Shown: piece by piece, positions 24,964 to 34,632 of the stretch
How the letters are laid out: every line of letters starts with the position of its first letter
Numbering within the stretch: position 1 is the first letter of the stretch
NCBI GenBank assembly: GCA_902806205.1
Contig: CADCVR010000089.1
Location: 1 to 46,776 of the forward strand
Reading direction: 5' to 3'
Length of the DNA stretch: 46,776 bases
Source: an uncultured Solirubrobacteraceae bacterium
GTDB lineage: Bacteria; Actinomycetota; Thermoleophilia; Solirubrobacterales; Solirubrobacteraceae
Notes under the pieces: model-generated
Told to the model about the DNA's origin: nothing
Databases searched by the model: none
The model's input: the letters and a program-made list of their open reading frames with translations, nothing else
Translations under genes and position numbers: made by a program

Positions 24964-26931
24964 CTACCGCGGCGGCTCGATCACGAGATCAAGGTCGACG
25001 CGGCCCCGCGCCACCTCGATTCCGCGCACGCGAACCCGCAGCGGATCGCCGAGACGCAGCGTGGTGGCGGTCCGCTCGCCGACGAGCATCGTGCCCTCCT
25101 CGTTGAGCTCCCACCAGTCGCCTCCGAGGCGCCGGACGGGAAGCAACCCCTCATAGCCGTCCCCGAAGGCGACGAACGCCCCGGCGCCGATCAGCCCGAT
25201 GACCTCGCCGTCCCATTCCTGCTGGAAGCCGTCTTCGAACAGCGTCCGCTCGAGCAGGAACGCGCGGGCCACGTCGTCGGCGTCCCGCTCGATCCGCATC
25301 GCGTCGCGCTCGCGCGCCGAGAGCGCCGTGCCCGCCTGGGCGAGGGAGCCGACGGGCGGCGCCTCCTCCCCACCCCCGACGGCGCCTAGCAGGGCGCGGT
25401 GGCAGACGAGGTCGGGGTACCGCCGGATCGGCGAGGTGAAGTGGCAGTAGCCCGAGGAGTGCAGCCCGGCGTGCCCGAGGTTCTCCGGCGTGTAGTGCGC
25501 CTGCTTGAGCGAGCGCAGCACGAGGAACCCGAACGCGCGGCGCCCGCGGCCGGTCTGGCGTACGTACTCCGCGACCTGCTGGCTGATCTCGCCCACCAGG
25601 TCTGAGGCCTGCTGCGCGCTCATCCGCTCGGGCACGGGCGGCGTCGGAACTCCCAGCGAGGCGAGCTGGTCGACGAGCCGCTCGACCCGCGCGGGGTCCG
25701 GGCGCTCGTGGACGCGGTAGAGCGTCCCGACCTTGCGTTGGCTCAGGAGCGCCGCCACCTGCTCGTTGGCCGCGATCATCAGGTGCTCGATGAGCCTGTG
25801 GCTCTCGGTCTGCACCCCCACCACCGCGTCGGTGACGTGGCCGGCGTCGTCGAAGCCGAACTCGGGCTCGGCCGACTCGATCGCCAGGGCGCCCCGCTTC
25901 GCGCGCCGGGCCTCGAGCGCCGCGGCGACCGCGCGCGCGGCGCGCAGCGGCTGGGCCCACGGCTCCCTCCAGGGCTCCTCGCCGGCGAATATCCGGTCGA
26001 CGCGGTCATAGTCGAGGCGCTCGTCGGAAGCGATCGTCGAGCGGTAGAAGGAGGCCTTGACGACGTCGGCGCCGTCGAAGTCCAGCTCCACCGTCACGGC
26101 CAGCCGGTCGACCTGCGGCTTGAGCGAGCAGGCGTCGTTCGACAGCGCCTCGGGCAGCATCGGCTCGACCTTGCCGGGGACGTAGACGCTCGTGCCCCGG
26201 AGGTAGGCCTCCCGGTCGAGCGGGGAGCCCGGCGTCACGTAGGCGGAGACGTCGGCGATGTGCACCCACACGCGCCGGCGACCGTCCGGGAGCGCTTGGG
26301 CGGAGATCGCGTCGTCGAAGTCGCGTGCGGTCGCCGGGTCGATCGTGAAGCTCGTCAGCCCGCGCAGGTCGCGCCGGGGCACCCGCGCCTCCAGGTCGAG
26401 GGTCCGCGAGCCGCCGGAACCCGAGGGGCCCTCACCGGCGAGGCGGTCGCGCGCCTCCTCGGCCGCCCGCTGGACCCCGGGTGGGAAGCGGCGCGCGAGG
26501 CCGCGATCGAGCATCAGCCCCTCGATGACGTCGGCGGCGACATCGGGTCGCCCGACGACTCGGACCATGCGGGGCCCCTCGCGGCGTCCTTGCCGCGGGA
26601 GGCGCAGCAGCACCAGATCGCCCGGGCGCGCGTCGCCGACACGATCGAGGGTGTACCGGCGTCCGGGTTCGAAGAACGGCTCGGCCGTCCAGAAGCGCCC
26701 GCGCTTTCCCAGCGCGCAGACCACCTGCTCGCGGAGGGGCGCCTCTGCGTCGCCGCGCGCCTGCAGCTCGGCCCGCGGGGAGCGTCGTGGGACGTCCTCG
26801 GCGTCGGGGCCCTTCCCCCGCCGGCGCTTCGGCGGCTGCCCCCGCGGCGCTTCCGGCCGCTTGGGCCGCTTTCCACCGGCGCGCTTGGGCCCCTTCTTCC
26901 CCGATGCGCCCCCGCCGCGGCCTCGGCTCAC
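24964..26931 (-). CDS. rnr: RNase R / RNase II family 3'-5' exoribonuclease
   Basis: The 655-residue protein has a lysine/arginine-rich N-terminal tail (residues 1-50), cold-shock-like OB regions, and the RNB catalytic domain with the acidic cluster TIDPATARDFDDA (Asp198, Asp204, Asp206, Asp207) and the HLMIAANEQVA and SPIRRYPDLVCHR motifs. A C-terminal S1-like segment (GEVIGLIGAGAFVAF) follows. It lacks the N-terminal winged helix of E. coli RNase R and is shorter. It degrades structured RNA, including nonstop mRNAs released by trans-translation. Its GTG start overlaps the ctpA stop by four bases (GTGA), so it is translated from the ftsE-ftsX-ctpA transcript. Confidence 0.93.
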   Translation of the reverse strand: MSRGRGGGASGKKGPKRAGGKRPKRPEAPRGQPPKRRRGKGPDAEDVPRRSPRAELQARGDAEAPLREQVVCALGKRGRFWTAEPFFEPGRRYTLDRVGDARPGDLVLLRLPRQGRREGPRMVRVVGRPDVAADVIEGLMLDRGLARRFPPGVQRAAEEARDRLAGEGPSGSGGSRTLDLEARVPRRDLRGLTSFTIDPATARDFDDAISAQALPDGRRRVWVHIADVSAYVTPGSPLDREAYLRGTSVYVPGKVEPMLPEALSNDACSLKPQVDRLAVTVELDFDGADVVKASFYRSTIASDERLDYDRVDRIFAGEEPWREPWAQPLRAARAVAAALEARRAKRGALAIESAEPEFGFDDAGHVTDAVVGVQTESHRLIEHLMIAANEQVAALLSQRKVGTLYRVHERPDPARVERLVDQLASLGVPTPPVPERMSAQQASDLVGEISQQVAEYVRQTGRGRRAFGFLVLRSLKQAHYTPENLGHAGLHSSGYCHFTSPIRRYPDLVCHRALLGAVGGGEEAPPVGSLAQAGTALSARERDAMRIERDADDVARAFLLERTLFEDGFQQEWDGEVIGLIGAGAFVAFGDGYEGLLPVRRLGGDWWELNEEGTMLVGERTATTLRLGDPLRVRVRGIEVARGRVDLDLVIEPPR

Positions 26932-28118
26932 GCCGAGGCGCCCTGGGCGGCCAGCGTCCGCAGCGCGCCGCGCAGGCCCTCGTCCGCCGGCGTCTTCGGA
27001 TCGTCATCGGCGGCGACGTCCGGCTTGATGCCCGCGCCCGTCTTGACGCCCTTGCCGCCGAGATTGCGCCCGCTCGGGGTGAAGTACTGGCCCGCGGTGA
27101 TGTCGAGCGCACCGCCGTTGGAGAGCTGGATGACCTCCTGGAAGACGCCCTTGCCGAACGTCTTGGTCCCGACGACCTTCGCCCGCCCGCGGTCCTGGAG
27201 CGCCCCCGCGACGATCTCGGAGGCCGACGCGGTGTTCTTGTCGACGAGCACGACGAGGGGGACGTCGGCGGCGACGGGGTCGCCCGTGGCCTTCAGCGTC
27301 CGCGCGGGAACCTTGCGGCCTTCCGTCTTGACGATCGGGCCGTCCTCCAAGAACCCGCTGGCGACGAGCTGCGCCTCGCTGACCAGGCCGCCGCCGTTGG
27401 CGCGCAGGTCGAAGACGATGCCCTTCGCCCCGCCCTTGATGACCTTGCGGATGGCCTGGTAGACCTCCGCGTGAGCGCCACCGCCGAACTGCGCGAGCGA
27501 CACGACGCCGTACTTGGTGCCCTTGAACCCGGTGACCTTCGAGGCGACCTGCGGCACGGAGACGGTCGCGCGGGTCACGGTGACCTTGAGCTCCCGCCCG
27601 CCGCGCTTGAGGCCGAGCTTCACTTCGGTGCCCTTGGGACCCTTCACCCGCGCGGTGGCCGCCTCCTGCGCGAGGCCCTTGAGCGACCTCCCGTCGGCGG
27701 AGACGATCAGGTCGTCGACCTTGACTCCCGCACGCTCGGCGGGCGACTCGTCGAACACCTGCGCCACGCGCAGGCCGAGCGGGTCGGGTTGGACGGTGGT
27801 GCCGATACCCGAGAACTCGGAGTTCTGGGACATCTGGAACTCCGCGTACTCCTGGGGAGTGAAGTAGTTCGAGAAGCGGTCGTCGAGGCTCTTCACCACG
27901 CCCTTGACGGCAGCGTCGGCCAGCGCGTCCTCCGGGACGACCCGATAGTACGAGTCGCGCACCTCGTCGATCGCCTCGGCGACGACCCGCGTGTCCTGGT
28001 CACCGACCAGGGGGTCGCGGATGAAGCCCGGCAGCAGGCGGGGGTGGCCGCCGAGGTAGATCCCCCCGATCAGCGCGAACGGCATGACGAACAGGGCGAT
28101 GAGGCGAATCGGATGCAC
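26928..28118 (-). CDS. ctpA: S41-family C-terminal processing peptidase (CtpA/Tsp-like)
   Basis: The 396-residue protein has an N-terminal membrane anchor (LIALFVMPFALIGGIYLGG), the FSNYFTPQEY and SGIGTTV segments, a PDZ domain at about 100-185 (LRVAQVFDESPAERAGVKVDDLI), and the protease core with Ser298 in NTASASEI and Lys323 in TFGKG, 25 residues apart as in Tsp. It would work on the extracytoplasmic side. Tsp-type proteases can degrade proteins with hydrophobic C-termini, including ssrA-tagged ones. The GTG start has TAGCCT 8 nt upstream, so it may have its own promoter in addition to read-through from ftsX. Confidence 0.93.
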   Translation of the reverse strand: MHPIRLIALFVMPFALIGGIYLGGHPRLLPGFIRDPLVGDQDTRVVAEAIDEVRDSYYRVVPEDALADAAVKGVVKSLDDRFSNYFTPQEYAEFQMSQNSEFSGIGTTVQPDPLGLRVAQVFDESPAERAGVKVDDLIVSADGRSLKGLAQEAATARVKGPKGTEVKLGLKRGGRELKVTVTRATVSVPQVASKVTGFKGTKYGVVSLAQFGGGAHAEVYQAIRKVIKGGAKGIVFDLRANGGGLVSEAQLVASGFLEDGPIVKTEGRKVPARTLKATGDPVAADVPLVVLVDKNTASASEIVAGALQDRGRAKVVGTKTFGKGVFQEVIQLSNGGALDITAGQYFTPSGRNLGGKGVKTGAGIKPDVAADDDPKTPADEGLRGALRTLAAQGASA

Positions 28119-28126
28119 TGCGAGCC

Positions 28127-28132
28127 AGGCTA
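28127..28132 (-). promoter_or_regulatory. -10-like TAGCCT before ctpA
   Basis: Minus-strand hexamer with an 8-nt gap to GTG 28118, inside the 37-bp ftsX-ctpA spacer. Confidence 0.4.
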
Positions 28133-28155
28133 GCCCGGCCGGCTCAAGCGAACCT

Positions 28156-29049
28156 TCAGACCTTCAAGAACCGGCGCAGCGACAGCCCCGACCCCATGGC
28201 GCTCACGCCGACGCTCGCGCCGAGCAGCAGCAGCGCGAGCACGCCGAACTGCATCGTCTCCGGGGCGCGCAGCAGCGCGAAGTCCGAGACGAGCGGATCG
28301 ACGAAGGCGACCTTGCCGACCGTGAGCGCGAGCACCGCGAGCACCCCGCCGAGGGCGCCGAGCAGCACGCCCTCGATGACGAACGGCCAGCGGATGAACC
28401 AGTCCGTCGCGCCCACGAGCTTCATGACCTCCACCTCGCGGCGGCGGGCGAAGAGCGAGAGGCGGATCGTGTTGGAGATCAACAGCACCGAGGCGAGCAC
28501 CAGCAGCGCGGCCAGCAGCGCCATCGCGTACTTCACCACCCGGGTGATGAAGAGGATGTTGCTCGTGTCGTCCTTGCGGTTCTTGACCGTGTCGATCGCC
28601 GGGTCCACCGTCGCCCGCTGGCCCGAGGCCGTCAGCGGCGCCAGGGCGTCGCGCAGCTTGAGCGCGTTGTCGGGGGAGTCCGGCGTGACGCGGAACGTGT
28701 CGGGCAACGGGTTGGAGCCGAGCAGCTCGGAGTAGTACTCCGGGTAGTCCTTCTTCTGCTCGCGGTAGGCCGCCTGCCTGGAGACGAACTCGACCTTGCC
28801 GACGTACTTCGTGTCCCGGCGCAGGAGCGCGGAGACCCGGTCGCGGTCGGCGTTCTTCGCGTCGGTCTTGAGGTAGACGTTCACCAGGACCTTGTCGCGC
28901 ACCTCGTTGGCCGCGCCGGTGGTCGCCTGGGTGATCGGGATGAAGATGCCGAGAACCAGCACCGTGACGAGGATCGAGGCCATCGCGGCGAAGCTCGGCA
29001 CGCTGTTGCGCTGCACGGAGCGCAGCGCCTCCTTGATGAAGAAGGCCAC
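28156..29049 (-). CDS. ftsX: FtsX, cell-division ABC transporter-like permease
   Basis: The 297-residue protein begins FFIKEALRSVQRNSVPSFAA, the typical FtsX N-terminus, followed by one membrane helix, an extracellular domain (about residues 45-165), and three more helices (MALLAALLVLASVLLISNTI, EGVLLGALGGVLAVLALTV, FGVLALLLLGASVGVSA). The LFARRREVEVMKLVGATDWF loop between helices 2 and 3 contacts FtsE. FtsEX couples ATP hydrolysis to activation of peptidoglycan hydrolases at the septum. GTG 29049 lies 4 nt after the ftsE stop. Confidence 0.95.
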   Translation of the reverse strand: MAFFIKEALRSVQRNSVPSFAAMASILVTVLVLGIFIPITQATTGAANEVRDKVLVNVYLKTDAKNADRDRVSALLRRDTKYVGKVEFVSRQAAYREQKKDYPEYYSELLGSNPLPDTFRVTPDSPDNALKLRDALAPLTASGQRATVDPAIDTVKNRKDDTSNILFITRVVKYAMALLAALLVLASVLLISNTIRLSLFARRREVEVMKLVGATDWFIRWPFVIEGVLLGALGGVLAVLALTVGKVAFVDPLVSDFALLRAPETMQFGVLALLLLGASVGVSAMGSGLSLRRFLKV

Positions 29050-29053
29050 GGGT

Positions 29054-29911
<858 letters not shown>

Positions 29912-29920
29912 CGACGGGCG

Positions 29921-29926
29921 AGGTTA
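29921..29926 (-). promoter_or_regulatory. -10-like TAACCT before ftsE
   Basis: Minus-strand hexamer with a 9-nt gap to ATG 29911; it would drive the ftsE-ftsX-ctpA-rnr operon. Confidence 0.4.
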
Positions 29927-29980
29927 GTGTGGCCGCCGCCGTTCCCACGCCCGTGCAACGTGCCTTGCGATCATGGGGAG

Positions 29981-31255
29981 ATGCCGCAGATCACCTCCAC
30001 CACGCTGCCCAACGGGCTGCCTCTCCATCGCATCGCGCTGCCGGGCACGCGGGCGACGACGATTCTCGTCGCCTTCGACGCGGGTGCCCGCACCGAGCGC
30101 CCGGAGGAGAACGGCATGGCGCACTTCCTCGAGCACATGGTCTTCAAGGGCGGCGAGAAGTACGACGACTACAAGAAGGTCAACGAGACGGCCGAGCGCA
30201 TGGGCGGCGCCCTGAACGCGTTCACCTCGCACGACCTCGTGGCCTTTCACATCACCGTGCGTGCCGAGGCGACGATGGAGGCGCTCGACCTGCTGACCGA
30301 TTTCGTCGGCCGGCCCAGGATCGACCAGGCCGACCTCGACAAGGAGCGCGGGGTGGTCATCCAGGAGATCGCCCGCTACAAGGATCAGCCCTCCTCGGTG
30401 GCCGAGGAGCTCATCGACGTGGCCGCGTTCGGCGACCATCCGCTCGGCCGGGCGGTGCTCGGCCCCAAGGAGCACCTCGAGACGTTCACCCGTGAGGCGA
30501 TCGTCGGCTTCCGCGAACGCCGCTGGACGGGCGGGCAAGGCGGCGCGTTCATCGTCGGCAACGTCGAGCACCTGCCCGAGGCGCCTGGCGCCGGCGACCA
30601 GAACGGAGTGCTCGGCGAGCTCTTCGGGCGCTTCCCGACGCTCGACGCCTCGGGCCCCTACGAGCCTGCTCCGGCCTTCGCGCCACAGACCCTCGTGGAG
30701 GAGCGCGACTCCAACCAGTCGCACCTGCGGATGATCTACCGCCCCCAGGTCGACGTGACCGACCCCAAGCAGCGTGCGGCGCTCTCCATCTACTCCACGT
30801 TGCTCGGCGGCTCGATGGGCTCTCGCCTGTTCGACGAGATCCGCGAGCAGCGCGGGCTCTGCTACTCCGTCTTCTCCGTCGACCACTCGTTCGCCGACCT
30901 GCCCGTGCTCCAGCTCGGCTCGGGGCTGGACAGCTCCAAGTGCGTCGAGGCCTACACGCGCATGCGCGAGATCGTCGCCGAGCTCCACACGGAGGGCCCG
31001 CGCCCGGAGGAGGTCGAGCGCGCCCGGGCCTACGCCGCCGGCCGCCGCGTCCTCGCCTTCGAGAACACGAACGCCGTGGCGCGCTTCGCGGCCAACCAGT
31101 CCGTCGTCTTCCGGGAGCCGATCGATCCCGACGAGTCGATCGCGCGGATGGACGCCGTGACCTTCGAGGAGGTCGCCGAGGTCGCGCGCGGCGTCGACCC
31201 CGGGAAGCTCGCCGTCGCGTGCGTCGGGCCGCACACCACGGCCGAGTTCGCCTGA
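29981..31255 (+). CDS. M16-family zinc peptidase (pitrilysin/processing-peptidase type)
   Basis: The 424-residue protein has the inverted zinc motif HFLEH (His48, Glu51, His52) with the third ligand Glu129 in VVIQEIARY, followed by the inactive-looking second half with the family motif SRLFDEIREQRGLCYSV. Size and motifs match YmxG/PqqL-like M16B peptidases of actinobacteria. No signal peptide is seen. GGGGAG abuts the ATG without spacing, so the gene is either weakly initiated or leaderless. It is divergent from ftsE. Confidence 0.92.
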   Translation: MPQITSTTLPNGLPLHRIALPGTRATTILVAFDAGARTERPEENGMAHFLEHMVFKGGEKYDDYKKVNETAERMGGALNAFTSHDLVAFHITVRAEATMEALDLLTDFVGRPRIDQADLDKERGVVIQEIARYKDQPSSVAEELIDVAAFGDHPLGRAVLGPKEHLETFTREAIVGFRERRWTGGQGGAFIVGNVEHLPEAPGAGDQNGVLGELFGRFPTLDASGPYEPAPAFAPQTLVEERDSNQSHLRMIYRPQVDVTDPKQRAALSIYSTLLGGSMGSRLFDEIREQRGLCYSVFSVDHSFADLPVLQLGSGLDSSKCVEAYTRMREIVAELHTEGPRPEEVERARAYAAGRRVLAFENTNAVARFAANQSVVFREPIDPDESIARMDAVTFEEVAEVARGVDPGKLAVACVGPHTTAEFA

Positions 31256-31968
31256 TCGAACCCGCGTGGGTCGCCGCCGGCCTCTTGGCCGCCGGGGCGC
31301 TGCAATCCGCGACCGGCTTCGGCTTCGCGCTGATCGCCTCGCCCGTGCTGGTCGGAGCCTACGGTGGCGCGGAGGGCATCAGCGCGCTGACGCTCATCTC
31401 GGTCGCGATCAACCTGCTGACGCTCGCGACGGAGGGCCGCCGGCCCGTGGGCGACTGGCGTCTGGCGGCGCTGCTGGCCACCTGGTACATCCCGGGCGCG
31501 GTGATCGGCGCGCTCGTGCTGCGCGTCGTCTCGCAGGGTGCCCTGGAGGTGCTCGTCGCCGCCACCGTGCTCGGCGCGATCGCCGTGCGCCTCGCTCCCG
31601 GCGGTCGTCAGCTGCGACTGCCCGCCATGCCCGCGGGCACGCTCGCCGGCGTGTTCGGCACGTCCACGGGGCTGAGCGGCCCTCCGCTCGTGCTGCACCT
31701 GCTCCACGCGGGCTCGTCGCCGCTGCGCTCGCGCGACACGCTGGCGGCGATCTTCCTGACCACCGCGCTGCTCAGCCTCGGGGTCCTCGCCGTCGTCGGC
31801 GTCCTGGCGCTCCCCGGCGACCTCGGCCTGCTGTTCGCCGCCCCCGCCGTCGGGCACCTCCTGGGGCGCGGCGTCTTCGCCCGCCTGGGACCCGTGGGCT
31901 ACGAGCGTGTGGCGCTGGCGACGATGGGCACCTCCGCGCTGGCGAGCCTGGCCCTGGTCGTGACGTAG
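31219..31968 (+). CDS. TauE/SafE-family membrane permease
   Basis: The product is a chain of about eight hydrophobic segments beginning EPAWVAAGLLAAGALQSATG and containing the second half-repeat GTLAGVFGTSTGLSGPPLVL, the internal duplication and GxxSGxxG(x)GPP signature of TauE/SafE sulfite or organosulfonate exporters. Substrate is unknown. The start is uncertain: GTG 31219 gives 249 residues and overlaps the M16 gene by 37 nt; CTG 31252 would overlap its stop codon as CTGA and begin LIEPAW, which fits the membrane topology better; TTG 31285 would cut the first helix. Confidence 0.8.
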   Translation: MRRAAHHGRVRLIEPAWVAAGLLAAGALQSATGFGFALIASPVLVGAYGGAEGISALTLISVAINLLTLATEGRRPVGDWRLAALLATWYIPGAVIGALVLRVVSQGALEVLVAATVLGAIAVRLAPGGRQLRLPAMPAGTLAGVFGTSTGLSGPPLVLHLLHAGSSPLRSRDTLAAIFLTTALLSLGVLAVVGVLALPGDLGLLFAAPAVGHLLGRGVFARLGPVGYERVALATMGTSALASLALVVT

Positions 31969-32018
31969 GCTCCCAGCCCTCTAGGCAGCGGCGTCGCCGG
32001 GTGTCACCATGCCGCTCG

Positions 32019-32381
32019 ATGCCGGTCACGGCTCCCGCCCCGCTGAACCTCCGCGAGCTCCAGCGCTACGTCCAGCGCATCGGCGACCGCTTCGATCTCG
32101 AGGCTGCACGCCTCGGCGGCGCGCGCGTGGACGACCTGCGCGGCGCGGCGCCGCAGCGCGAGCGCGGCGAGGAGTTCGTCGTCGTCCTGGTCTCGGCGTT
32201 CTTCGCCGGGATCCCGTGGCTGGAGCGCGTCCACCAGGCCGCCTCGCTGTGGGACGCGGCCGAGATGAGCGGCCGCGCCGACGTGCACTGCTACACGCCG
32301 GGCGAGCTCGAGCGCCGGCGCGCCACGAGCTTCGCTGTCGCACGGGTCGTCGACGGCGGCGTGGACCTGCTGGCGCTGTGA
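32019..32381 (+). CDS. Degenerate nucleotidyltransferase-like small protein
   Basis: The 120-residue product has the C-terminal half pattern of small MNT-type nucleotidyltransferases (VVVLVSAFFAGIPWLERVHQ, then DVHCYTPGELERRRA). Where active members carry GSxxxG followed by DxD, this protein reads RGAAPQRERGEEFVVVLV, so the catalytic residues appear to be missing. It may be an inactive relative or an antitoxin-like remnant; no HEPN partner is adjacent. No ribosome-binding site is clear before ATG 32019. Confidence 0.6.
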   Translation: MPVTAPAPLNLRELQRYVQRIGDRFDLEAARLGGARVDDLRGAAPQRERGEEFVVVLVSAFFAGIPWLERVHQAASLWDAAEMSGRADVHCYTPGELERRRATSFAVARVVDGGVDLLAL

Positions 32382-32410
32382 CGACGCGCTGAGACGGGTG
32401 CTGCGGTGCG

Positions 32411-33190
32411 TCAGTTGAGCGCGCGGGTGCCCTCGGGCAGCACGCCCCCGGCGACGATCGCGGCCGTCGCGTCCTGCAGCGCGGTCAGCGCGACACGCTG
32501 GGTGTGCGGGCCCGTCGAGACGCGCGCGACGCCGAGCTCCTGCAGCTCGCGGGCCGGGAGCGCGGCGCCCGGGGGCGAGATCACGGTGAGCTTGCGCTCC
32601 CCGAGGCCCGCGACGAGCTGCTCGATCTCACTGCGGTCCACCGCGCCCGGGACGAAGACGACGGGGGCGCCGGACTCGAGAAACGCCTTGCCCCGCTCGA
32701 TCGTCTCAGCGATGACCTCGTCGCGCGGACGATCGCCGGCGCGGAGCACCACGTCCGTGCGCGCGTTGAGCACGAACGGGATGCCCTCCGCCTCGCCCGC
32801 CGCGACGACCGCCTCGACCGCCGCGACCGCCTCGGCCAGCGGCTTCATCTCGTCCTCGAGATTGCCGCCGGCGACCCCGAGGGCCATCGCCCGGCGGGCG
32901 GTCTCCCCCGCGTCGCCGTAGCCCGCCTCGATGTCCATCGTCACGGGCAGCTCGACGGCCTCGACGATGCGCCGAACCATGTCGAGGTGCAGCTCGAGCG
33001 GGATGTTCTCCCCGTCGGGGTAGCCGAAGGTCGCGGCGATGGAGTGACTCGCGCTCGCGAGGGCCTTCACGCCGTCGGTCGCGGCCACCACCTGAGCGCT
33101 CACGACATCCCAGACGTTGGCCAGCACGAGGATCTCGGGCGCCTCATGAAGCTGAAGCAGGGTCTTGGCACGCTCGGCGGTTGTCGTCAT
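32411..33190 (-). CDS. Isocitrate lyase/PEP mutase-family enzyme
   Basis: The 259-residue protein is a TIM-barrel of the PEP mutase/isocitrate lyase superfamily: NVWDVVSAQVVAATDG, ASASHSIAATFGYPDGE, the metal-binding MDIEAGYGD, NLEDE, and LNARTDVVL. It lacks the KKCGH catalytic loop of isocitrate lyases, so it is more likely a carboxyphosphonoenolpyruvate mutase- or oxaloacetate-hydrolase-like member; the reaction cannot be settled from sequence. TAGCCT lies 7 nt before its ATG. Confidence 0.85.
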   Translation of the reverse strand: MTTTAERAKTLLQLHEAPEILVLANVWDVVSAQVVAATDGVKALASASHSIAATFGYPDGENIPLELHLDMVRRIVEAVELPVTMDIEAGYGDAGETARRAMALGVAGGNLEDEMKPLAEAVAAVEAVVAAGEAEGIPFVLNARTDVVLRAGDRPRDEVIAETIERGKAFLESGAPVVFVPGAVDRSEIEQLVAGLGERKLTVISPPGAALPARELQELGVARVSTGPHTQRVALTALQDATAAIVAGGVLPEGTRALN

Positions 33191-33197
33191 ACCGGTC

Positions 33198-33203
33198 AGG
33201 CTA
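33198..33203 (-). promoter_or_regulatory. -10-like TAGCCT before the PEP-mutase-family gene
   Basis: Minus-strand hexamer with a 7-nt gap to ATG 33190. Confidence 0.45.
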
Positions 33204-33263
33204 GGCCGGTGGCACCGAGGCGCTCAACCGGTCGGGGCGAAGTGGGCCGCGGCCCGGACACGC

Positions 33264-33269
33264 TAGGTT
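33264..33269 (+). promoter_or_regulatory. -10-like TAGGTT before the small lipoprotein gene
   Basis: Hexamer with a 7-nt gap to ATG 33277; it overlaps an alternative TTG start at 33268, which argues against that start. Confidence 0.45.
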
Positions 33270-33276
33270 GCCCGCG

Positions 33277-33627
33277 ATGCGCACCCGTCGGCTGCTGGGC
33301 CTCCTGCCTGTTCTGGTCGTCCTCTCGCTCACCGGTTGCGGCTTCGGGCTGGGCAAGAGCGACGTCGACTGCGGGGGAAGGGGAGGCCGGGTGTGCACGG
33401 TGAGATTCGAGGTCCCCGGCCAGAAGGACCTCTCGTCGGCCTACGGCCCGGGCACCACCGTCGCGGTGAAGACGATCGCTGCCGACGCGGCCACCGTGCG
33501 CATCCGGAGCGAGGACGCGAGGCTCGTCGTGGGCGGGATGCCGACGGAGGTCGGGGATCTTCTCGTGGCGCTCGCCAGGATCACCGAGGAGGGGGCCGCC
33601 CTGCTGCTCCTCACCCCCGCGCCCTGA
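33277..33627 (+). CDS. Small lipoprotein of unknown function
   Basis: The 116-residue product has a lipoprotein signal (RRLLGLLPVLVVLSLTGC, lipobox LTGC), then a mature domain of about 90 residues with two more cysteines (VDCGG and RVCTV) that could form a disulfide and a short beta-rich part (VRFEVPGQKD, VRIRSEDARLVVGG). No family recognised. It is convergent with nadA and ends 24 nt from the nadA stop. Confidence 0.7.
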   Translation: MRTRRLLGLLPVLVVLSLTGCGFGLGKSDVDCGGRGGRVCTVRFEVPGQKDLSSAYGPGTTVAVKTIAADAATVRIRSEDARLVVGGMPTEVGDLLVALARITEEGAALLLLTPAP

Positions 33628-33651
33628 AGGCGCGAGACCGCCCGGACGCGC

Positions 33652-34632
33652 TCAGCCGAGGGCGACCATGCGCTCGATCGGGATGCGGGCGCGCTCGGCG
33701 ATCGCGGCCGGCACCCGGACCTCGCCCGTCAGGTCGCGCAGGCAGTCACGCAGCTTCGGGAGCGTGATCATCTTCATGTAGCGACAACTCGCCGCCTCGT
33801 TGGCCGCGATGAACTCGACGTCCGGTGCGGCCATCCGCAAGGGGTGGAGCATTCCGGTCTCGGTCGCCATGATCGCCGTCACCCCCGTACCCCTGTGCTC
33901 CGCGGCGTAGTCGAGCATCCCGCCCGTGGAGAGCAGGTGGACCCCGCTCGCGTCGACGTCGCCTGCCGCGACGTACTCCATCACCGCCGTCGAGCAGCCG
34001 CACTCGGGGTGGATGAGGAAGTCCGCGCCCGGGTGCTCCGAGCGGACGCGCTCGATGTCGCCCGGGCGGATGCCGGCGTGGACGTGGCACTCCCCGTCCC
34101 ACACATGCATCCTGCGACCCGTGACCTTCTCGACGTAGGCGCCGAGGAACATGTCGGGCCCGAAGAGGATCTCCGTGTCCGCCCCGTGCTCGGCGTAGAT
34201 GTGCTCGACGACGGCCGCCGCGTTGGAGGACGTCACGCAGTAGTCGGTGAGCGCCTTGACCTCGGCCGTGGTGTTGACGTACATCACGGTCACCGCCTCG
34301 GGGTGCTCGGCCTGCCACGCCCGGAGGTCGTCCGCCGTGATGGAGTCCGCCAGCGAGCAGCCCGCGTCGAGGTCCGGGATCAGGACCTTCTTCTCCGGTG
34401 AGAGGATCGAGGCCGTCTCGGCCATGAAGTGGACGCCGCAGAACGCGATGATCTTCTTGTCCGTCGCCGCGCCCTGGCGCGAGAGCCCGAGCGAGTCGCC
34501 GACGTAATCGGCCACGTCCTGGACCTCGGGCAGCTGGTAGTTGTGGGCCAGGATCACGGCGCCGCGCTCCTCGGCGAGGGCGCGCACCTCGGCCTGCAGC
34601 TGGGGGATCGACTCGAGGCTGAGAAGGCTCAC
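33652..34632 (-). CDS. nadA: Quinolinate synthase A
   Basis: The 326-residue protein contains the NadA motifs [47 protein letters not shown] and [12 protein letters not shown]; the cysteines in FCGVHF, HPEC and ASCRY are the ligands of the [4Fe-4S] cluster. It condenses iminoaspartate with dihydroxyacetone phosphate to quinolinate. Its GTG start overlaps the nadC stop by GTGA, so nadC-nadA are translationally coupled. No L-aspartate oxidase gene lies in the window. Confidence 0.96.
   Translation of the reverse strand: MSLLSLESIPQLQAEVRALAEERGAVILAHNYQLPEVQDVADYVGDSLGLSRQGAATDKKIIAFCGVHFMAETASILSPEKKVLIPDLDAGCSLADSITADDLRAWQAEHPEAVTVMYVNTTAEVKALTDYCVTSSNAAAVVEHIYAEHGADTEILFGPDMFLGAYVEKVTGRRMHVWDGECHVHAGIRPGDIERVRSEHPGADFLIHPECGCSTAVMEYVAAGDVDASGVHLLSTGGMLDYAAEHRGTGVTAIMATETGMLHPLRMAAPDVEFIAANEAASCRYMKMITLPKLRDCLRDLTGEVRVPAAIAERARIPIERMVALG

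Noticed and set aside
32009-32392. Alternative frame overlapping the nucleotidyltransferase-like gene
   Set aside because: It gives an Arg/Ala/Pro-rich product without motifs; the frame from 32019 shows family similarity.
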